The notes under the pieces are model-generated. The model made no database searches. It saw nothing but the letters and a program-made list of their open reading frames with translations, and had not been told where the DNA came from. The translations under genes were made by a program, and so were the position numbers. A DNA stretch of 64,000 nucleotides from Chryseobacterium sp. VAUSW3 (lineage in GTDB: Bacteria > Bacteroidota > Bacteroidia > Flavobacteriales > Weeksellaceae): contig NZ_NIUY01000001.1 of NCBI RefSeq assembly GCF_002205795.1, forward strand, positions 744,001-808,000, given 5' to 3'. Positions 51,962 through 61,602 of this stretch are shown in pieces; position 1 is the first letter of the stretch; every line of letters starts with the position of its first letter.

Positions 51962-53976
51962 TTTTTAGAGCTTTGTATTTTTAATCTTGTGCGAAGAGAA
52001 TCTCTTTTGTAAATCAGTCTTGCTCTGATTTGGTCATTTTTGATGAATTTCAGGCTGTCTTCAATAGATTCTATTTTCAGAGAGTCTTTATTGGGCTCTT
52101 TATAAAGACCTTTTCTTTTCAGGTCAACAACCCATTGTCTTTTATATTCAGGCATGAAACTCGCGTTTACAAGTTTATTATAAAGGTGTTCCCGCTTAAG
52201 CTCTCCGGTTAAATACTTCTCTGCAATTGCTGTAGCTGCCGGGCCGGCCCATGTTGCGCCAAAGCCTGCGTGTTCCATCACCGCTGCAATAACAATTTTT
52301 GGGTTTTCGGCTGGTGCTGCAAGAACAAATATTGAGTTATCTTTTCCCTGCGGAACCTGTGCTGTACCGGTTTTAGCGAGCATGGTGAATTCATTTGACT
52401 TTAAACTTCTTGCGGTTCCGCCGGTTACTACAGCTTCCATCCCTTTCATGATCGGTCCAAAATGTTTCGGATCAACCAGGGTTTTGTGTTTTACTTTAAA
52501 TCTTGGATCAGGATTTGGTTTTCCGTCGATTGATTTTACAATATGGGGCGTATAGTACCAGCCTTTATTCACAATAGCAGCCGTAGCATTCGCCATTTGT
52601 AATGGGGTAAGAAGTACATCGCCCTGTCCCATTCCGTTGAAGATGGAGCCGTTCATGGTGTAAGCAGAACTCCAGTCTTTTTTACCACCACTTCTTTTTT
52701 CATAAAATGCCCCGCTTGGGATTCTCCCTTTGGAGCCAACGGCAATATCATTATTCAGGTATTCACCTAACCCGAAACTGCTCATTATTTTTTTCCATTC
52801 ATCAACTCCTTTACTTGGGTTGCCGGGATATTTATTCATGATTGCAATAAAGGCATAAGAAAAGTAACAGTTACTGGAAACCTGAATCGCTGGCACTAAA
52901 GGATCAGCACCACCATGCCCCTTCACTCTCAAGCCCCGGTAATTAAATCCTCCGCCACAGGGGAAGATGGTATTTTCATCCATAACGCCCATTTGCATTG
53001 CCGCAGCGGCTGTAAGAAGTTTGAAAGTTGAACCCGGCGGATACGCTGCCTGAACCGACCTGTCAAACGTTGGCCGGTTATTATAGATGGTATCCATCTG
53101 AAGACGGTAAAGGTTTTTCGTTTTATCGGGACCGGTAAATAAATTGGGATCAATATCGGGGCCGGTAGCCATAACCAAGATTTCACCATTTGTAGGATCC
53201 AGTGCAACAATAGCGCCCTGCTTGTTCACAAGCATTTCTTCGGCCATTTTCTGCAAATCGTAGTCGATGGTGAGGGTGATGTCTTTTCCGGTAATTACTT
53301 CTTTATCTAAAGCACCGTTTTTATAGGAACCAATACTTCGCAAACGGATGTCTTTCTGGATATACTGCACGCCTTTTTCACCGCGCAATTCCTTTTCATA
53401 GGATTTTTCGACACCAGTTTTTCCTATAAAGTCTCCCGGAAGATAATAAAGCGAATCTTTCTTAATATCACGCTCGTTTACCTCATTGGTATAACCTAAA
53501 AGGTTGCCCGAAGTAGAAACCTCGTACTGTCGCTGAGGTCTTGAAACGATGCTGAAGGCAGGATATTTAAAAATGATTTCCTGAATTCTGGCGATTTCTT
53601 CCCTGCTCAAATTCTTCATAAAAGTCATGGGAGTAAGCTTCGAATAATATTTTTCGGCCTTAATCGCGTTAACTCTTTTAATGAAATCCTGCTTGCTTAT
53701 TCTCATAAGATTACAGAAATCAAGTGTATCGAAATCGGGTTTTATTAAAGCTTCGGTAAACGAAATTTCGTAGGAAGGCTGATTACCCACCATTATTTTT
53801 CCGTTTCTGTCGAAAATAACACCTCTCTGCGGAATAATATATTCTGTTTTAATTGAAGTGTTCGCCGCGTTTAATGCATAACGGTCCGTAAAAAGCTGCA
53901 GGTATGCAAGCCTGGCAATAAATATAATGGCCAGGAAGGTTAATAATACGGTGATTTTCAGATACTGTGATTTCAT
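51958..53976 (-). CDS. mrdA: Penicillin-binding protein 2
   Basis: 672 aa class B PBP. One N-terminal membrane helix (6-26), a dimerisation/pedestal domain (RGVIFDRNGKIM), then the transpeptidase domain with S316-x-x-K in PPGSTFKLL, S367-S-N and KTG in MLAKTGTAQVPQ. Cross-links new wall with RodA. The C-terminal tail (about 620-672) is charged and longer than usual. Confidence 0.95.
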   Translation of the reverse strand: MKSQYLKITVLLTFLAIIFIARLAYLQLFTDRYALNAANTSIKTEYIIPQRGVIFDRNGKIMVGNQPSYEISFTEALIKPDFDTLDFCNLMRISKQDFIKRVNAIKAEKYYSKLTPMTFMKNLSREEIARIQEIIFKYPAFSIVSRPQRQYEVSTSGNLLGYTNEVNERDIKKDSLYYLPGDFIGKTGVEKSYEKELRGEKGVQYIQKDIRLRSIGSYKNGALDKEVITGKDITLTIDYDLQKMAEEMLVNKQGAIVALDPTNGEILVMATGPDIDPNLFTGPDKTKNLYRLQMDTIYNNRPTFDRSVQAAYPPGSTFKLLTAAAAMQMGVMDENTIFPCGGGFNYRGLRVKGHGGADPLVPAIQVSSNCYFSYAFIAIMNKYPGNPSKGVDEWKKIMSSFGLGEYLNNDIAVGSKGRIPSGAFYEKRSGGKKDWSSAYTMNGSIFNGMGQGDVLLTPLQMANATAAIVNKGWYYTPHIVKSIDGKPNPDPRFKVKHKTLVDPKHFGPIMKGMEAVVTGGTARSLKSNEFTMLAKTGTAQVPQGKDNSIFVLAAPAENPKIVIAAVMEHAGFGATWAGPAATAIAEKYLTGELKREHLYNKLVNASFMPEYKRQWVVDLKRKGLYKEPNKDSLKIESIEDSLKFIKNDQIRARLIYKRDSLRTRLKIQSSKK

Positions 53977-54024
53977 GTGTCTGTGAATAACCTTTAGACA
54001 AGGTTTCTTTATGCAATAATAACG

Positions 54025-54531
54025 TTAAACTTTCTGTTTGATTTTAAAGGCCAGCGCGTACATCAGTATAAATATAAAGGAAATGGCGCTTGTTGCCAAA
54101 ACATTCATGAAGATTTCGAAAAATCTACTGAATTTAAAAAATTCAATATACTGAACCAACAGCTGGTGCAGGAAAATACTCGATAGGATAAAGAAAAAAT
54201 ATTGCGACCACTGCAAAGACTGGAAAGAAAAGAAGTCGGTGGAAGTATCCGTAGAAGTCCGGAAAATTAAGGTGCGGAAATAGGCAATAAGCGTGGTAGC
54301 AAAAGCATTAATTCCCCACGTATATAGAAATGCATCAATGCTGAGTCCCAAGATGAAACTCAGGGCCAGAAACTGAAATTTATTTCTGAAAAACGGATAA
54401 AACATGATGAACACAGGATAAAGCACCGGTGTATATTTTCCGAAAAGTGCAATCCGGTTCAGCACAAAAATCTGTAATGCCACCAGGAAAACAATCATCA
54501 GGATATCTGTAAAAAGTGTTCTGCTTATCAT
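54025..54531 (-). CDS. mreD: Rod-shape-determining protein MreD
   Basis: 168 aa, about five membrane helices. Little sequence motif, but position (between mreC and mrdA), size and hydrophobicity fit MreD. Overlaps mreC by 4 bp. Confidence 0.85.
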   Translation of the reverse strand: MISRTLFTDILMIVFLVALQIFVLNRIALFGKYTPVLYPVFIMFYPFFRNKFQFLALSFILGLSIDAFLYTWGINAFATTLIAYFRTLIFRTSTDTSTDFFSFQSLQWSQYFFFILSSIFLHQLLVQYIEFFKFSRFFEIFMNVLATSAISFIFILMYALAFKIKQKV

Positions 54532-55376
54532 TTTTCTCTCTTTATGGTAGCCTGCAAAGTATCCTGAATTCTCTGAACCTCAGCTTTCTTCAGGTTTTTC
54601 ACCACATATATTTTGCTGAGATTTCCCATTTTCTCAGTCAGTTCTACAGAAATATCCCAAAACCCTGTTTTGCTGTCAACTTCGTAGCCAGAAACTTTTC
54701 CAATGGTAATTCCTTGTGGAAATATTGCTGATTTCCCGTCGGTTACCACCGTGTCGCCAATTTGCAGCGGTACGTATTTCGGAACATCAGAGAGGTGCAT
54801 GATCCTCGAATCTTCGCCCTTCCAGGTTAAAGTCCCGAAATATCCGGATTTTTTAAGCGACGCATTAATCTTGATTTTATTTAAACTCAGCACAGACTGC
54901 ACTAAAGCATAAGAATCCGTGGAATTAATCACGATTCCGGCGATCCCTTTTGGAGCCATTACGCCCATCTGAGGAAAAACACCATCGCGTTTCCCGCGGT
55001 TGATAGTGAAGTAATTATCCTTGCGGTTAATACTGTTGAACACGATCTCTCCGTCTACAAAAGTATAGATTTGCCCGCCACCAATGGTATCATGAACTTT
55101 TCTAAAAACTGGAACACCAGAATTTTTCCCATAAACCTGCTCCATGAGCAACTTATTTTGCGCTACAAGCTGGTCATTAATCTGCTTAAGCTTTAAATAA
55201 GAGGTGCCTTCATCGATATATCCCGAAACCCAGGAATTGAACGCCGCAGTTTGGCCCGCAAGCCACGACTGCTGCATGGAGTTTCTGCTGAAAATCAATA
55301 CCAAAGCGATAAGCTGCAGAAATATAAAGAAGACGAATAAACCGTTCTTCGAAAATAATCGCAGCAAAAATCCCAT
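54528..55376 (-). CDS. mreC: Rod-shape-determining protein MreC
   Basis: 282 aa. One N-terminal membrane helix (about 12-30), a short coiled coil (YLKLKQINDQLVAQNKLL), then the MreC beta-domain (NYFTINRGKRDGVFPQMGVMAPKGIAGIV). Periplasmic scaffold linking MreB to PBP2/RodA. Confidence 0.93.
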   Translation of the reverse strand: MGFLLRLFSKNGLFVFFIFLQLIALVLIFSRNSMQQSWLAGQTAAFNSWVSGYIDEGTSYLKLKQINDQLVAQNKLLMEQVYGKNSGVPVFRKVHDTIGGGQIYTFVDGEIVFNSINRKDNYFTINRGKRDGVFPQMGVMAPKGIAGIVINSTDSYALVQSVLSLNKIKINASLKKSGYFGTLTWKGEDSRIMHLSDVPKYVPLQIGDTVVTDGKSAIFPQGITIGKVSGYEVDSKTGFWDISVELTEKMGNLSKIYVVKNLKKAEVQRIQDTLQATIKREK

Positions 55377-55402
55377 CTGTTAATGTCGTAAAAAGTTATA
55401 AA

Positions 55403-56428
55403 TTATTTAATCAGAAAGTTGAATTTATCCATATTTTTAAGGGCTATACCTGTTCCGCGAACTACAGCTCTCAAAGGATCTTCAGCCACAAAAACCGGCA
55501 AACCTGTTTTCTTGTGAAGTCTGTCTGCAAGTCCTCTCAGCAAAGCGCCACCACCTGCAAGATAAATTCCCGTTTTATAGATATCAGCAGCAAGTTCCGG
55601 CGGAGTAAGCGAAAGTGTTTCCATTACCGCATCTTCAATTCTGATGATAGATTTGTCTAGAGCTCTTGCGATTTCTTTGTAGTTCACCATAATTTCTTTT
55701 GGCTTACCGGTAATTAAATCACGTCCCTGAACCGGAATATCTTCAATCTCAACATCAAGATCTTCAACCGCTGAACCAACTTCGATTTTTACTCTTTCTG
55801 CAGTTCTTTCTCCGATATATAAATTATGGTGCGTTCTTAAATAATACGCAATATCATTGGTGAAAACATCACCGGCAATTTTTACTGATTTATCGCAAAC
55901 GATTCCTCCTAAAGCTACTACAGCAATTTCGGTAGTTCCTCCTCCTATATCGATGATCATGTTACCCTCAGGTTTCTGTACATCAATTCCTACTCCAATC
56001 GCTGCCGCCATTGGTTCGTAAATTAAACGTACTTCTTTCGCATTTACTTTTTGTGCAGAATCTCTTACGGCTCTTTTTTCAACTTCGGTAATGCCGGAAG
56101 GGATACAGATTACAATTTTTAAGGTGGGCTGAAAAAGCTTTCCTTTGATACCCGGAATTTGTTTGATGAATTCCTTAATCATGTGCTCAGATGCATGAAA
56201 ATCAGCAATTACTCCGTCTTTCAGTGGTCTGATGGTTTTTATGTCTTCGTGGGTTTTCCCCTGCATATGTTTTGCCTTTTCACCAACAGCGATTGGTTTT
56301 CCGCTGGAACGTTCGATGGCTACAATCGAAGGCTGATCTATAACTATTTTATTGTTATGTATAATTAGTGTGTTTGCAGTTCCCAAGTCAATCGCAATAT
56401 CCTGCGTGAACATATCAAATAAACCCAT
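55403..56428 (-). CDS. mreB: Actin-like cell-shape protein MreB
   Basis: 341 aa. Actin-fold phosphate loops IDLGTANTLI and MIDIGGGTTEIAV; adenosine segment YLAGGGALLRG. Forms filaments that steer the elongation machinery. First gene of the mreB-mreC-mreD-mrdA-rodA operon; the upstream box at 56455-56462 is its promoter. Confidence 0.96.
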   Translation of the reverse strand: MGLFDMFTQDIAIDLGTANTLIIHNNKIVIDQPSIVAIERSSGKPIAVGEKAKHMQGKTHEDIKTIRPLKDGVIADFHASEHMIKEFIKQIPGIKGKLFQPTLKIVICIPSGITEVEKRAVRDSAQKVNAKEVRLIYEPMAAAIGVGIDVQKPEGNMIIDIGGGTTEIAVVALGGIVCDKSVKIAGDVFTNDIAYYLRTHHNLYIGERTAERVKIEVGSAVEDLDVEIEDIPVQGRDLITGKPKEIMVNYKEIARALDKSIIRIEDAVMETLSLTPPELAADIYKTGIYLAGGGALLRGLADRLHKKTGLPVFVAEDPLRAVVRGTGIALKNMDKFNFLIK

Positions 56429-56454
56429 TTTTTTTCGTGATTTTTTTAAGTGTA

Positions 56455-56462
56455 CAAAGATA
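56455..56462 (-). promoter_or_regulatory. -7 box of the mre operon
   Basis: The minus strand reads TATCTTTG, 26 nt before the mreB ATG. No other convincing promoter is seen between the operon's five genes. Confidence 0.5.
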
Positions 56463-56665
56463 TAAATTTAGAACCGTTCTAAAAATTAGATTCAGACTAA
56501 ATTAGGTTAAAATTTTATTAAAGTTAAAAGCTATTCTACAATAACTTTTTTATTTCTTAATTATTTCATTTTTAAATGAAAATTCGGAAATAATTGATCT
56601 CCATACCATATATTTTACTGATAATGTTCATCTTGTAGAATCTTCGCCAATTCAATTTAAAGTCT

Positions 56666-56673
56666 TAAATTTG
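56666..56673 (+). promoter_or_regulatory. -7 box of the hemACDE cluster
   Basis: TAAATTTG, 10 nt before the ATG at 56684. The 56430-56680 stretch otherwise holds AT-rich sequence without a gene. Confidence 0.55.
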
Positions 56674-56683
56674 CGGTTGCTTT

Positions 56684-57958
56684 ATGAATCAGGATACCAA
56701 CATTCACAAAACCGCTAATTTTGCCGTTCTAAGTGTCAGTTTTGAAAAGGCTGATGCCGAGACGCGGGGGAAATTTGCGTTTTTTGATGAGAATATTAAA
56801 AATTTTGTCAGCGAAATTCATAATGAAAATCTTGGTGACGCATTCGTGGTTTCCACCTGTAACCGTACAGAGATTTATACTACATCGCAAAATTATCTTC
56901 TGATTGCCGAATTATACTGCAAAACAATTGGCGTAAGCCTTACCGAATTTATGCAGTATGTTAACATTCTGAAGCATGAAGAAGCGCTGAATCACCTTTT
57001 TCGTGTTGCTGCCGGTCTGGAGAGCCAGATTATCGGCGATTTCGAAATCATTGGGCAGATAAAAAACGCGTATCACCGTTTCAAAAAAGAAAAGAAAAAC
57101 TCCAACCCGTTTTTGGAACGTGCGATTAACTCTGCGATCCAGATTTCCAAAAGAATTAAAAACGAAACCGGAATTTCTAATGGTGCCGCTTCTGTGTCTT
57201 ATGCAGCAGTTCACTATATACTGAAAAATCAACCCCAGATTTCAGATAAAAACATTCTGCTTTTAGGAGTGGGAGAAATTGGCCAGAACACCGTAGAAAA
57301 TCTGGTGAAACATGTTTACAAACCCAAAGTAAAAATCGCCAACAGAACATCAGACAAAGCTGAAAAAATTGCTGAAAAATATAAAATTCCACATATCGAA
57401 TTCGAGAATTTTCAGGAAGAACTTGCCCAAACCGATATTCTTATTGTGGCTACCGGTGCGCAGCATCCCATTATAAACAAAACCCACTTCCCGAACGGAA
57501 AAGAAACGCTGGTCATCGACCTTTCAATTCCCAATAATGTGGAAAAAAATATTACCGAAAATACAAATATAAGTTTGGTAGATGTTGACCAACTTTCCCT
57601 GCACATCAGCGAAACAATGGTTCAGCGTCAAAAGGAAATCCCGAAAGCAGAAGGCATCATTAAAGAAATGACCAAGGATTTTCTGGAATGGGAAAAGAAA
57701 AGAAAACTGGCCCCTAACATCCATCATTTTAAAGCTGTTCTAAAAAATATGGAACGCAACGAAATGCACAATATCCACAAAAAACATAAATATGTTGAGG
57801 TAACAGATATGCAGCTTTCGGATAAAATGATTCAGAAAATCACCAACAGATTTGCAAAATATATCATTGATAATCCCTGGAAAGCCGAGGAAATCAGCAA
57901 GTTAATGCACGAAATTTTAGTCGAACAGCCTAACAACGAATTCAATGAGAAGCATTAA
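56684..57958 (+). CDS. hemA: Glutamyl-tRNA reductase
   Basis: 424 aa. Makes glutamate-1-semialdehyde, the first committed haem precursor. The catalytic Cys is C59 in VVSTCNRTEIY; the NADPH fold has LLGVGEIGQNTVEN; the C-terminal dimerisation helices follow. Overlaps hemC by 14 bp. Confidence 0.95.
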   Translation: MNQDTNIHKTANFAVLSVSFEKADAETRGKFAFFDENIKNFVSEIHNENLGDAFVVSTCNRTEIYTTSQNYLLIAELYCKTIGVSLTEFMQYVNILKHEEALNHLFRVAAGLESQIIGDFEIIGQIKNAYHRFKKEKKNSNPFLERAINSAIQISKRIKNETGISNGAASVSYAAVHYILKNQPQISDKNILLLGVGEIGQNTVENLVKHVYKPKVKIANRTSDKAEKIAEKYKIPHIEFENFQEELAQTDILIVATGAQHPIINKTHFPNGKETLVIDLSIPNNVEKNITENTNISLVDVDQLSLHISETMVQRQKEIPKAEGIIKEMTKDFLEWEKKRKLAPNIHHFKAVLKNMERNEMHNIHKKHKYVEVTDMQLSDKMIQKITNRFAKYIIDNPWKAEEISKLMHEILVEQPNNEFNEKH

Positions 57959-58856
57959 AATAGGAACGAGAAATTCACCTCTGGCCATGTGGCAGGCCCG
58001 TGAAGTGGCGCGTAACTTACAGAATCTTAACTATACCACCGATATCGTTCCAGTACTTGCAACGGGTGACAAAAATCTTACCCAGCCGCTGTACAAATTA
58101 GGGATAACCGGCATTTTTACAAAAGATTTAGATTTAGCGCTCCTTAATAACGAAATTGATATCGCGGTACATTCTTTAAAAGACATTCCTACTGAACTTC
58201 CGGAAAACATTGAAATCATCGCTGTTTTAGAGCGCGATTATCCACAGGATGTCTTGGTAAGAAAAAAAGACGCACAAAATCTGGAGCTCCACGATCTGAA
58301 AATTGCAACCAGCAGCCTACGCCGACGTGCTTTTTGGTGCAAAGAATTTCCCGACACCCAATTTTCAGATATTCGCGGGAATGTACAGACCCGTTTGAAC
58401 AAACTTGAAGAAAACGATTTCGACGCTACCATGTTTTCCCTCGCTGCCATTGAGCGAATGGGTTTAGATGTTCATTATGAGCATCTTCCGATCATGATTT
58501 CGGCACCTGCACAAGGAGTTGTTGCGATTTGTGGACGAAGCGATAATGCAGAAATGAAAGAAATTTTCAGCCAAATCAACCACAAACCCACACAAATTTG
58601 TGTTGAAATCGAAAGAAACTTCCTCAACACCCTTGAAGGTGGCTGTACCGCGCCAATTGGTGCTTTTGCAGAAATTAACGACCGCAACGAAGTACGTTTT
58701 ATTGGCAGACTCTGCTCACTCGACGGCAAAAACTGTATCGAAACCGATGAAATCTTCGAGTGGAACGAACATGAAAATTTTGGGAAAACTTTAGCCCAAA
58801 AAGTTCTTGAAAACGGCGGACGCGAGTTGATGCATCAAATTAAAAGTGAGATTTAA
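57945..58856 (+). CDS. hemC: Hydroxymethylbilane synthase
   Basis: 303 aa. Joins four porphobilinogens into hydroxymethylbilane. Landmarks are KIGTRNSPLAMWQA, AVHSLKDIPT, SSLRRRA and the dipyrromethane-cofactor Cys C234 in LEGGCTAPIGA. Confidence 0.95.
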   Translation: MRSIKIGTRNSPLAMWQAREVARNLQNLNYTTDIVPVLATGDKNLTQPLYKLGITGIFTKDLDLALLNNEIDIAVHSLKDIPTELPENIEIIAVLERDYPQDVLVRKKDAQNLELHDLKIATSSLRRRAFWCKEFPDTQFSDIRGNVQTRLNKLEENDFDATMFSLAAIERMGLDVHYEHLPIMISAPAQGVVAICGRSDNAEMKEIFSQINHKPTQICVEIERNFLNTLEGGCTAPIGAFAEINDRNEVRFIGRLCSLDGKNCIETDEIFEWNEHENFGKTLAQKVLENGGRELMHQIKSEI

Positions 58857-58874
58857 GTTTCTGACGATATAAAC

Positions 58875-59582
58875 ATGAAGATTATTTTCACCAAAAAAAT
58901 CAGTAAAATAATGATTTCCAAAAAGTTAGGAAGTCATTTTTCTTATGATTTTATGGATGTCATCAAGATAAATCCCATGACCGTGGAATCTTTTGACCTG
59001 AAAAACAAATCGTTGATTTTCACCAGCGTAAATGCCGTACAAAGCTTTTTCGCAAACGGCTTTAAACCCGACGAAGACTTTACCAGTAAGAAATACAATA
59101 AGATTTATACCGTAGGAATCACGACCAAAAGAGAATTACGGAAATACGGTTACGGAACATTCAAAGTGACCAAACATGCCAAAGAGCTGTCAGAATTTAT
59201 TATTGAAAACAGCAGCAAAGAAAAATTTCTTCATTTCTGTGGGAATCTTGCGCTCGATGTACTGAACAAAACGCTGCCGCTGCAAAATATATCTTATAAA
59301 AAAATCCCCGTTTACGAGACACAACTGCTTTACCCGAAGTTTTCCGGAGCTTATGATGCGGTGTGTTTTTTTAGTCCGAGCGGAGTGCGTAGTTTTGCAA
59401 AGTTTAATGCTCTGGAGAATGTGAAGATTTTCTCCATCGGCGAAACGACCGAAAAAGAGATCAGAAAATTCACTAAAAGCCCAATAATTACCAGTAAAGA
59501 AAGTAATCTTGATGATTTGCTGAATTTAATTGCCGAACACAGCAGTGAGGCCGAAGCATCAGGATCAAAAAAAATATTATGA
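58875..59582 (+). CDS. hemD: Uroporphyrinogen-III synthase
   Basis: 235 aa. The poorly conserved HemD family is recognised from position between hemC and hemE, size, and segments such as [43 protein letters not shown] and [12 protein letters not shown]. Cyclises hydroxymethylbilane. Overlaps hemE by 4 bp. Confidence 0.9.
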   Translation: MKIIFTKKISKIMISKKLGSHFSYDFMDVIKINPMTVESFDLKNKSLIFTSVNAVQSFFANGFKPDEDFTSKKYNKIYTVGITTKRELRKYGYGTFKVTKHAKELSEFIIENSSKEKFLHFCGNLALDVLNKTLPLQNISYKKIPVYETQLLYPKFSGAYDAVCFFSPSGVRSFAKFNALENVKIFSIGETTEKEIRKFTKSPIITSKESNLDDLLNLIAEHSSEAEASGSKKIL

Positions 59583-60607
59583 TTAAAAATGACCTTTATT
59601 TAAAAGCATTAAGAGGCGAAACCGTTGAAAGACCACCGGTTTGGATGATGAGACAGGCCGGAAGATTTCTGCCGGAATTCCGTGCACTTCGAGATGAGTA
59701 CGATTTCTTTACCAGATGCCGTACACCCGAGCTGGCCGCAGAAATCACCATGATGCCAATCCGCAGATATCCTTTGGATGCGGCAATCCTTTTTTCTGAT
59801 ATTTTAGTTGTTCCACAGGCGATGGGAATCGATTTTAAAATGAAGGAAGGCGTTGGCCCCTGGCTCGATAATCCGATCCGTACATTAGAAGAAGTGCAGA
59901 ATGTGGTGGTTCCTGATGTAAACGACACTTTAGGCTACGTTTTTGATGCCATCGAACTGACGCTGCAGAAGTTGGATAACAATATTCCGCTGATTGGTTT
60001 TGCCGGTTCACCGTGGACAATTTTATGTTATTGCGTTGAAGGTAAAGGCTCTAAAGCTTTTGAAATCGCTAAAACGTTCTGCTTCCAAAATCCGGAAGCT
60101 GCCCATTTATTATTGCAGAAGATTACCGATACTACGATTGCTTATCTGAAAAGAAAAGTAGAAAAAGGTGTTTCTGCCGTACAGGTCTTCGATTCCTGGG
60201 GCGGTATGCTGTCTCCCGAAGATTATCAGGAATTCTCCTGGAAATATATCAACCAGATTGTTGAAGCTTTGAGCCCACTGACTCACGTTGTGGTTTTCGG
60301 TAAAGGCTGTTGGTTTGCACTGGAAGAAATGACGATGTCTAAAGTTTCGGCATTAGGTGTTGACTGGACAATAAAACCTGAATTCGCCAGAGTTTTAACG
60401 AATCATACGATGACGTTGCAGGGAAATTTCGATCCTACAAGACTACATTCTTCTCCGGAAACCATCCGCAAAATGGTGCACGAAATGATTAACCGTTTCG
60501 GAAAAGACCGTTATATTGTAAATCTTGGTCACGGAATTTTACCCAATATTCCATTAGAAAACGCCAAAGCGTTTATCCGCGCTGTAGTTGACTGGAAACC
60601 GATTTAA
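59579..60607 (+). CDS. hemE: Uroporphyrinogen decarboxylase
   Basis: 342 aa. Decarboxylates uroporphyrinogen III to coproporphyrinogen III. Landmarks are [42 protein letters not shown] and [11 protein letters not shown]. Last of the hem cluster; a terminator follows. Confidence 0.96.
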   Translation: MIKNDLYLKALRGETVERPPVWMMRQAGRFLPEFRALRDEYDFFTRCRTPELAAEITMMPIRRYPLDAAILFSDILVVPQAMGIDFKMKEGVGPWLDNPIRTLEEVQNVVVPDVNDTLGYVFDAIELTLQKLDNNIPLIGFAGSPWTILCYCVEGKGSKAFEIAKTFCFQNPEAAHLLLQKITDTTIAYLKRKVEKGVSAVQVFDSWGGMLSPEDYQEFSWKYINQIVEALSPLTHVVVFGKGCWFALEEMTMSKVSALGVDWTIKPEFARVLTNHTMTLQGNFDPTRLHSSPETIRKMVHEMINRFGKDRYIVNLGHGILPNIPLENAKAFIRAVVDWKPI

Positions 60608-60650
60608 TATAATGGCGCGAGCGAAGCGAGCGTCAAAAAGTTTAATTATA

Positions 60651-60683
60651 AAAAAAAGGAAACGCTTACGGTGTTTCCTTTTT
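60651..60683. terminator. Bidirectional terminator between hemE and the GNAT gene
   Basis: AAAAAAAGGAAAC pairs with GTTTCCTTTTTT across an 8-nt loop, with A- and T-runs on the outside. Confidence 0.85.
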
Positions 60684-60686
60684 TAA

Positions 60687-61193
60687 TTATATTTCATAGT
60701 ACCTCAATTCCTCATGATCATTCGGTAACTGAACTTTCTTTTGATAAGTTAAACCCAGTTTTTCAATCAGTTTTCGGGAAGATAGGTTGGAATCACTGGT
60801 AATGGCCGATATTTTTTTCAAACCAAATTCTTTGAAAGCCTTATCAAGCAACACCGAAGCGGCTTCAAATCCATAACCTTTACCTTCATAATCCGGCAGC
60901 AACGAGAATCCAATATCGGGAACATCTAGTCCTTCTCGTTCGAAAACACCAACACTTCCGAGTTTCTTTCCATCGTCTTTTTGGGTGATTACATAATTAC
61001 CGTATCCTAATTTCTCAATCTGCGGCAAAAATCGGTTCTTGATGTATTCTTCCGCATCAGCCACCGAGCGTATGTTTTTATCTCCAATAAACTCGATGAA
61101 CCTCGGGCTGTTATACAGCTGATATATAAATTCAGCATCTACAACCGAAACAGGCTTCAGAATAAGACGTTCGGTTACTATGTTTTCGGTCAT
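60687..61193 (-). CDS. GNAT family N-acetyltransferase
   Basis: 168 aa, RimJ/RimL-like: TERLILKPVSVVDAEFIYQL, GSVGVFEREGLDVPDIGFSL, then the acetyl-CoA segment DYEGKGYGFEAA and ISAITSDSNLSSRKLIEKLGL. Acetylates an unknown amine, possibly a protein N-terminus. Confidence 0.9.
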   Translation of the reverse strand: MTENIVTERLILKPVSVVDAEFIYQLYNSPRFIEFIGDKNIRSVADAEEYIKNRFLPQIEKLGYGNYVITQKDDGKKLGSVGVFEREGLDVPDIGFSLLPDYEGKGYGFEAASVLLDKAFKEFGLKKISAITSDSNLSSRKLIEKLGLTYQKKVQLPNDHEELRYYEI

Positions 61194-61222
61194 CAGATTA
61201 AGATTTTAGGTTTTATATCATT

Positions 61223-61230
61223 CAAAAATA
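61223..61230 (-). promoter_or_regulatory. -7 box of the GNAT gene
   Basis: The minus strand reads TATTTTTG, 29 nt before the ATG at 61193. Confidence 0.45.
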
Positions 61231-61303
61231 TAAAAATCGCGGCATAAAAATGGAATATTACTGAGTTAAAACCCACAATCACTCTTCCACCAAAAAATTA
61301 TAA

Positions 61304-61573
61304 ATGAATATTAATCCCGAAATTATAGGTTTTGTCGCCGGCGGACTGTCATCCGCGCTTTTTATCCCACAGATCGTAAAGATTTTAAAAGAAAAATCTG
61401 CAGAAGAAATTGCTTTACTCACGTGTATCATCGGAATTATAAGTTCCGGGCTATGGCTGTGGTACGGCGTGATGAGAGAACACATTTCCATGATCATCAC
61501 AAACAGCATTTCTATTGTCGCTACAAGCGTGTTGATTGTGCTAAAAATCATTTATACCGAAGAAAAAAACTAA
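61304..61573 (+). CDS. SemiSWEET-type sugar transporter
   Basis: 89 aa with three membrane helices and the PQ-loop signature SSALFIPQIVKILKEKSAEE in helix 1. Half-size SWEETs dimerise to move sugars across the inner membrane. Family clear; substrate not known. Confidence 0.9.
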   Translation: MNINPEIIGFVAGGLSSALFIPQIVKILKEKSAEEIALLTCIIGIISSGLWLWYGVMREHISMIITNSISIVATSVLIVLKIIYTEEKN

Positions 61574-61578
61574 TTTTG
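61571..61578 (+). promoter_or_regulatory. -7 box of hflX overlapping the SemiSWEET stop codon
   Basis: TAATTTTG begins with the TAA stop of the transporter gene; the hflX ATG is 24 nt further on. Confidence 0.5.
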
Positions 61579-61602
61579 TACTCATCAGAAAAAAACTAAT
61601 CT

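Noticed and set aside
60612-60634. GCGAGCGAAGCGAGCG motif after hemE as a possible repeat or operator
   Set aside because: Only a short direct repeat of CGAGCG; no second copy seen and the real terminator lies just beyond.
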